This document shows positions 58,201 through 64,000 of a stretch of DNA of 64,000 bases, piece by piece. Within the stretch, counting starts at the first letter, position 1, and every line of letters starts with the position of its first letter. The stretch covers positions 964,001 through 1,028,000 of the forward strand of contig JAESUZ010003487.1 in the NCBI GenBank assembly GCA_017311185.1, read 5' to 3'. This DNA comes from Proteles cristata cristata. Its lineage: Eukaryota > Chordata > Mammalia > Carnivora > Hyaenidae. The position numbers and the translations under genes are program-made. The notes under the pieces are model-generated. The model had not been told where the DNA came from, made no database searches, and saw nothing but the letters and a program-made list of their open reading frames with translations.

Positions 58201-59690
58201 GGGTTAACCAATTCATGATCTGCACATGTATGAGTTTGAGGTGAGAAGACAATGGCAGCTGGCATTATCCTCTGTCCTTGGCTGTCCTTGGGCTTACTTT
58301 TCCCCGTCAGGCAGGTGAGACTTTGAGGGCACTGGCTCCTGTGTCCAGCTTCCCAGCTGCTGGAACCTCACTCTATGCACTGAATCTTGAGAGCAACTAA
58401 GAATTCCTGTAACTCCTCGTGTCCTCGGCATTCAACCAACTCCTTGGCCAATCGCTTTCCTGTCTTCTAACAAGATGCAGACCCCAAAGCAGCTGACACT
58501 TATTTGGTATTTTCTTAACCCGAGTCACATGTGCCCATTCAAACTTCCCCAAGGGGACAGGAAACCTACTACTTGTTTTAATCATGGCCAACATTTTCCT
58601 CTTTTCCCTCCTTTGTCAGAGTATCCGTACCTATTAGTACTACCAGGAACATAGGGGGTGAAAGACTTGGCAACTATTTCCATGTAATCTGTTAATATAT
58701 GCAAGACAGTATCAAACATATTCTTGCCGACAAAAGGTAAAGGCAGAAAGCTAACTTGTCTTCACAACAGGTTGCAAGGTTTATTAAGCAGAATTCCTCA
58801 GTACACATCATTAGCTGATTGGTTTGCCTGTTGGTTATTTTATCAGCTTTTTAGGTCTTAGGTATAACCTCCAGCTGTTCTGAATACCTCCTGAGTATAT
58901 TTCAGAATCACTCCTTTTCCTAATTATTCAGGAATGTTTCCAACTTGTTATCACCCATTTGGGAAATTTTTTACTTAATGTAGCAGCTCAAATAGCCACA
59001 AAATAATCAGGAGTCTCACAGTTACTGCAAAGGAAAAGGCAACACTAATGAAGCAGTGTGGTCAATACAAAAATTATCCCCTGGGTTTTCCTGGACCAGG
59101 GAGTAGGTAGTTAGCAAAAATGTTTCCTCCGCCTAGGTTTCTCCATCTGTGAAGTTCCAACATGAAACGTTCTGTGAGCAACGCCTGGCTGTTGTATAGA
59201 ATTGTTGTATAGTGATGGGGCATCACTAACGGTATGGTCTTTATCTCATCCTTGGCATCCAAAGCACTGGGGCTGGCTCTAGATAGAAAGAGAGGAAGCA
59301 GGGGTGAGTTGTGACCAAAGTCCCAATGCCTTCAGATACCCTGCTTCCCTGGCCGGCCGCAGCTGGCACACCCACCGGGCTCAGCCTGGTTGAACAGGTG
59401 TCCAGCAGTCCTTCAGTGAATGTCGTCGTTCCCAGTCCGAGTGGACCCACTAAGACATAGTCTCAGGGTTCTTCTGGGCTTTCGTGAAATGACACATGAG
59501 AATCCTTTGCAAAGTATGAAGTTCCTCGTAAATGTTGGGTATGTGTCTGGCACGGTGTTATGAATGAACGATGAACAAATGTTATTACATAAATATTAAC
59601 CTGTGGTAAACCTAAGAATGTCTATAAACTAAAAGTTCTTATTTATTTCAGACTTTCAACTCACATTTAAATAGAGCTTCTTTAAAACAT
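58201..59690. other. 1.5-kb unassigned unique sequence
   Basis: No gene or repeat recognised. 59500-59600 may hold a MIR end, but it is too decayed to call. Confidence 0.4.
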
Positions 59691-59760
59691 AAATGTGAAT
59701 TCTCAAATAATTTTATTAAATTTATTTATTAAATGTGAATTCTCAAATAATTTTATTAAA
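59691..59760 (+). repeat. 30-bp direct duplication with 10-bp spacer
   Basis: An identical 30-base unit (starting AAATGTGAATTCTCAAATAA) is at 59691-59720 and 59731-59760, separated by TTTATTTATT. Confidence 0.97.
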
Positions 59761-60219
59761 ACCCTAAGTTTTAACAACTCACAGTTAACTAATGAAAAAT
59801 ACTCTGCATGGAGAGTCCTGATATTAGTGACCAGTATTTTATTTATTTTTTTTTTTTTAAGAAAAAATAAGAGAACATACTCAGAGAGTTAAATGGCAAC
59901 AGGTGTGGTAGGTTGCATTTAATCTGTGAATGTAGATGAAACTGTATGGATCTAAAAATCTTCTGACAAGTTCTAAATGGAAATTCTTTTTTAATTGCTA
60001 AACTGCCAGCCGAACCAGGACAAAATCTTCTGTCTGAATTCCTACCGGGGTTATGCCCCTTTCATGGGTCTTACGTGCTGCTTTGCCAAAGGGAACATAT
60101 TAAAATCCTACAAAATAGCATTTTCCAGGCAGCAGAAAGATCAACCTAATATTAGGATACATCTTTTTTTCCAAAGCCAGAGTAGGAAACCTCCCCTCAA
60201 ACAGCCCTTCTGAAACTGC
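59761..60219. other. Unassigned intergenic sequence
   Basis: No element recognised apart from a 13-base T run near 59848-59859. Confidence 0.4.
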
Positions 60220-61514
60220 CTTAGAAACGGTCATGTTCGGAAGCCCTCGTGATGCTAGGGGCCAGGGTTCAGCTTCGCTGTCTTCCTTTCGCGGCCTCCC
60301 CTCCCCAGACGATTTCGTGTGAACATGTTTTATGTTGGCAAGTGGCCAAAGAATTTTCCATAAATAAATCCGCTGCGTGTCTGCAAGAAGATAACTTAAC
60401 TGACTTCCTTGGTCTCGCTGACTTACCTCAGCGCTGGGAATGACTGAGGGCGGGGGATGCTGCGAGCCTCTGAAGGATTGTGTGCATGGAGATTTAGAAA
60501 TCCTGCACTCCTGAACTTTCTACGGGCCTGTGAGAGGCACAAGCCAGCGAGAACAAGTTATCTTGCCTCCAAGCCCCTGACTGACCACCAGCGAGTGGCA
60601 TGTTCACCAGAAATTTATCTCAAGGATTTAGAAGTAAGAGTGAAAGAAGCAGATTATTCTAATCTCTTCCAATCGTTCATTGAAGACAGTGGGAAAGCCA
60701 AGGAATTACAGAGCTGTCCACGCTTTAAACAGAAAGAGCACGAAGACAGCACCAGGAATTTCTTCAGTATGTTGTAGATGTGTGCTCCGAAAACCACATT
60801 TCACTTGCTTATTGGTATTGCTAAAATTTCTGTTGGCTCAGATTAAAGCTCCAAGTAGGTGTTTTTTACAACTACAGGTTGATGTTTTTCATCATTGACT
60901 ATTGATCTGGACAATCTGACTCACCAAGAGAGTCAGTTTGAGATCTGAACAGCTGATTCAAGATCACTGTTTAGTGCATGCACTTTGAATAACTCACTTT
61001 TTTTTTTCTAAAATAATTGCATATACTAGAATGCCCACAAGTGGAATCTTCTGGTCTCTTCTGAATGTGTAATTTTTACTGACAGCCTGAGTAGGTTTAC
61101 CCTAATTTGGATTCCCAGTGGTGGGCTTTAAAATTGGGTTCCTGTTCAGTATTCTTTTATCAAAAGCATGGAGCATAGTGAACCAGACAATGCGAAACTC
61201 TGACAATATCAAATGTTAACAAAGCTGTCGAACAAAGAGAATGTTTGTGCTGCTGCTGTTGGGGAAGTGACTTGGCTCAGTGATTGGAAAGCACTCCGGC
61301 ACTGTCCCATAAAGCGGGGCACTCTCCGCGACCCAGGGACCCCTTCCCTAGTGCCAGTGCAGCACTGGGAAAGCCGAGGCTGACGGGCTGTGACCCATAG
61401 TAGCTCTAGGGATCCATATAAAGGGACCTAACCAGAATTTTTTAAATAAAATGAAATGGAATTGAAGAGAATGGACTAGCAGATATCAAAAAACATCCCT
61501 TATAATCAAAGTGT
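60220..61514. other. Unique repeat-free interval with a 106-codon frame
   Basis: No repeat is recognised. A plus-strand frame at 60457-60777 (106 codons from MLRASEGL) has a mixed, soluble-protein-like composition, but I recognise no domain. It overlaps a shifted frame at 60680-60898. No splice sites, Kozak-quality start or polyadenylation signal could be tied to it, so it is not annotated as a gene. Confidence 0.35.
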
Positions 61515-61681
61515 TTTTTTTTTTTGAAGTTTATTTATTTTGAGAGAGAGTGAGAGAGAGAGGAAAGCCCAAGCAGGCTCTGCACTGTGAACACAGAGCC
61601 CAAGGAGGGGCTTGGACCCATGAACTGTGAAATCATGACCTGAGCCGAAAGCAAGAGCTGGATGTTTAAACCAGGCACCTC
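61515..61681 (-). mobile_element. SINEC_Fc-type felid SINE (shortened)
   Basis: Reversed tail, body and decayed B box (GGCTTGGACCCATGAACT), with the head shortened before GGCACCT. Flanks TCAAAGTGT (61506) and TCAAAGTCT (61682) are a near-duplication. Confidence 0.88.
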
Positions 61682-61693
61682 TCAAAGTCTTGT

Positions 61694-62058
61694 TTTGTAA
61701 AAATTTTGCAAAACTAGTTTATATCTTATTCAGGTAACAGAAAAACGTATACTATTCTAGAGAACGTCTTCCATCTCAGCTTACATCTATAACAGAAAAA
61801 CAGTATTTCTAAATTATTTCACATTCTGTATGATTACATCTGCAAAGAGTATGACCTACATGTCTGTAACAATTAGAATGGATAAAAATATTTGTGGGAC
61901 ACTATCACAAATAGACACTACTTTGCAATAAACAGGAATAAGGGCAGCTCAGGCATCAACATGATTGAACGTTCAATGTAACACTGAAAGGAAAAAAGCC
62001 ACAGAGGAACACATATAACAGATTCCATTTATATACATCTCAGTAGTCTGCAAAGTTT
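61694..62058. other. Unassigned intergenic sequence
   Basis: No element recognised. Confidence 0.4.
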
Positions 62059-62074
62059 AAAAATATTATTGTGT

Positions 62075-62282
62075 TCAGGGGGCCCTGGGTGGCTCACTTG
62101 GTTAAGTGTCTGACTTCAGCTCAGGTCATGATCTCATGCTTCATGAGTTCGATCCCCACATCAGGCTCTGTGCTGAGAGTTCAGAGCCTGGAGTCTGCTT
62201 CAGATTCTGTGCCTCCTTTTCTCTCTGCCCCTTCCCCACTCACACTTTCTCTCTCTCTCTCTCTCAAAAATGAATAAACTTT
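62075..62282 (+). mobile_element. SINEC_Fc-type felid SINE
   Basis: Head 'cagggggccctgggtggctcacttgg', B box (GAGTTCGATCCCC), CT body and CAAAAATGAATAAACTTT tail. Flanks AAAAATATTATTGTGT (62059) and AAAAATATATTATTGTGT (62283) are duplicates differing by a 2-base TA insertion. Confidence 0.93.
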
Positions 62283-62300
62283 AAAAATATATTATTGTGT

Positions 62301-63389
62301 GTGGATGCGTACATTATGTAACAAAATCATAAGGAAATGCAGGAGAATGAATGATAAACACAAAACGTAGGCTCACAACCACAACCACAACTTTGAGGGG
62401 GGCGGGTTGAATAAGGGACCCAATAATGAAAATGGGGATTGTAAAGATACTGGGAACCTTCTGTTTCTTAAAGGGGGTGTTGGGAATATGGCTATTTATT
62501 TTACTGTTCTCGAAAGTGTGCATAGATGCTATTTATACTCTTTAATGGGAATGACATATGTCATAATGGAAAAATGTGGGTGATAATGTATGTTTCCAGG
62601 ATTTATCATTATTTTGTGATTCAAAATGTCTCAAATTAATTTCTTAATATAAGTTAAAATCTCTTCCCTTTGATCCTTTAACTGTATTTCAGATGTTACT
62701 TTCATCTATCTTATATAATTTATGACTTGATACAGATTTCATTGCTTCTGGAGCTAAGTGAAATACAATATTCAGTGAGGTCATACCATTCCATGTAGGA
62801 ATCCATTCTCTGGCTTCAGAAGTTATAATAAACATGCTAAACAATGTCTGTAACACATGAAGCAGTTCTTTGCATGTTTACTTCAGGCTCCTTTTGTTGT
62901 GACCACCCGTCGCCACCCAGCAGCACAGCACAGGGGGTAGGTCCTCTGGGAGGGCGCAGCTCCTGCGAGCAGACTCAAATGGGTACTTTTAAAACTGTTA
63001 TCTCCATCTTGTTTTCAACTGGATGAGACTCAGTATGTTTTTAGGAAAAACTAAAAAAAAAAAAAAAACTAAAAAAAACACCAAAACCCTGAGCATGATA
63101 TTGTGAAAAACCTAGTACTAACATGCCAGAATGCATTCTCTTCCCCTGACCATTTGGTTACAATCGCCATCACCCTCTTTCAAGGCAGACACAGATACAC
63201 TTACACCCACCTAAGGTAAGCAGATTGCATGAGAACACCGGATGTATATTCTATCTATTTAGAATGGGTAAATATACAGGTAGTGAACACTGCAGTCTAT
63301 GGATACTATGTGATCTGTTTGCATAAGCACAAAACCACGACTCAGCAAATGGCCGTTCAATTTGGATTATAATTTGCCCAAGTGTTATT
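62301..63389. other. Unassigned AT-rich sequence
   Basis: No element recognised. An A-rich low-complexity run lies at about 63050-63078. Confidence 0.4.
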
Positions 63390-63560
63390 TGCTTTATAAG
63401 ACCTAACTCAAATTCTGTATCCTCTACAAAGCTTTTCTTGATTGCCTTTCCCCATCTCAACCCACGTAAATAGGATTGTTCTCTCCCTGTCCCTACATAA
63501 GTTTTCTTTTTTGCTTAGCTCTATCCCAAATCACCTAACAGTTCCATGTGTTTCTATATC
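63390..63560 (+). mobile_element. L2 LINE 3'-like remnant (tentative)
   Basis: 'taagacctaactcaaattctgtatcctctacaaagcttttcttgattgcc' followed by TTTCCCCATCTCAACCCACG resembles the L2 region 'ctcaaatgtcacctcctc...gaggccttccctgacc'. It is strongly diverged. Confidence 0.38.
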
Positions 63561-64000
63561 ACTAAGAATAGACACTGAAATACATGTTAGATATCAATTA
63601 TGCATAACTAGTGACTAACACCATTTAAATTTTAAAGAGCGAGTGATGTCATTCAGAATCCTAGGCTATAAACAACAGATAACTGGCTAAACAAAGCAAA
63701 GGCTAATCTGTGACAAGCATACTGAAAGTCTTCAGAACAGTATCTGGGGAACCAAGCTTGGGAATAAGAAAGAATGATGGGAGCTAAGAAGGAATGCCAT
63801 AGCAGGAAGAGTGGTCAGCACTCCGGGCCACAATTAAACACCCTGCCTTCCCTCCATGCACGCTACTTGTTGTGGACAGGATGCAGCAAAATAAGCATCC
63901 AAGGAGAGACGTGGAATGTACGAAAACACCCTTACAGGAGCAGACTGCACACAATGAAAGAGGAACAAGTCTCAGAATGAAGGAAAGAAAGAGATGGAGG
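63561..64000. other. Unassigned intergenic sequence
   Basis: No element recognised to the end of the window. Confidence 0.4.

Noticed and set aside
8697..62282. Regularly recurring near-identical ~200-bp units as a CRISPR-like or satellite array
   Set aside because: They occur in both orientations at irregular distances with individual target duplications, so they are dispersed SINEs.

Overview
This window looks like nuclear DNA from a cat-family (Felidae) carnivore. About 27 full or near-full copies of a tRNA-Lys-derived SINE carry the felid SINEC_Fc/Fc2 signature: a head reading GGGGCGCCTGGGTGGCTCAG, an internal GGTTCGAGCCC B box, a CT-rich body and an AAATAAA(C)ATT A-rich tail. Carnivore-type L1 3' ends sit beside much older mammalian repeats (L2, MIR, fossil L1/HAL1, hAT remnants). 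Repeat family names come from comparison with remembered consensus sequences, not from a database search.

No intact protein-coding gene, exon with convincing splice context, or functional RNA gene is visible. The short open frames scattered through the window lie in repeats or have no recognisable protein features. The one gene-derived object is a processed EEF1A1 (translation elongation factor 1-alpha) pseudogene on the minus strand, 41899-44304. It has a near-complete 5' UTR, no introns, a poly-A tract and a 15-bp target-site duplication. It is disabled by loss of the start codon, two nonsense codons and at least two frameshifts. A 633-bp 5'-truncated carnivore L1 later inserted into its 3' UTR, with its own 16-bp duplication.

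Layout. 1-8 kb: unique sequence with L2 and MIR remnants and a weak CpG-rich patch at 5.5-6.1 kb. 8.7-11.6 kb: four SINEs, including an inverted SINEC_Fc2 pair. 11.6-22.9 kb: sparse MIR/L2, an LTR-like element at 19.3-19.9 kb, scattered SINEs and a 2.2-kb repeat-free stretch (14.5-16.7 kb). 23-25.8 kb: SINEs and a fossil L1/HAL1. 25.8-28.8 kb: unique. 28.8-36.8 kb: a stack of ancient plus-strand L1 segments into which younger SINEs inserted, twice at one site. 36.9 kb: a (GT)36 microsatellite. 37-41.8 kb: mostly unique with MIR/L2. 41.9-44.3 kb: the EEF1A1 pseudogene. 44.4-64 kb: microsatellites, MIR, hAT-like fossils, SINEs and long unique intervals.

The genes do not work together here because there are none. 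What can be read is insertion history: mammalian-age L2/MIR, then fossil L1, then the EEF1A1 retrocopy and carnivore L1s, then felid SINEs. I found no evidence for a previously undescribed biological system. The most informative points are nested or repeated insertions at one site, a SINE with an unusual 5' extension, and two CpG-rich patches in otherwise gene-free sequence.
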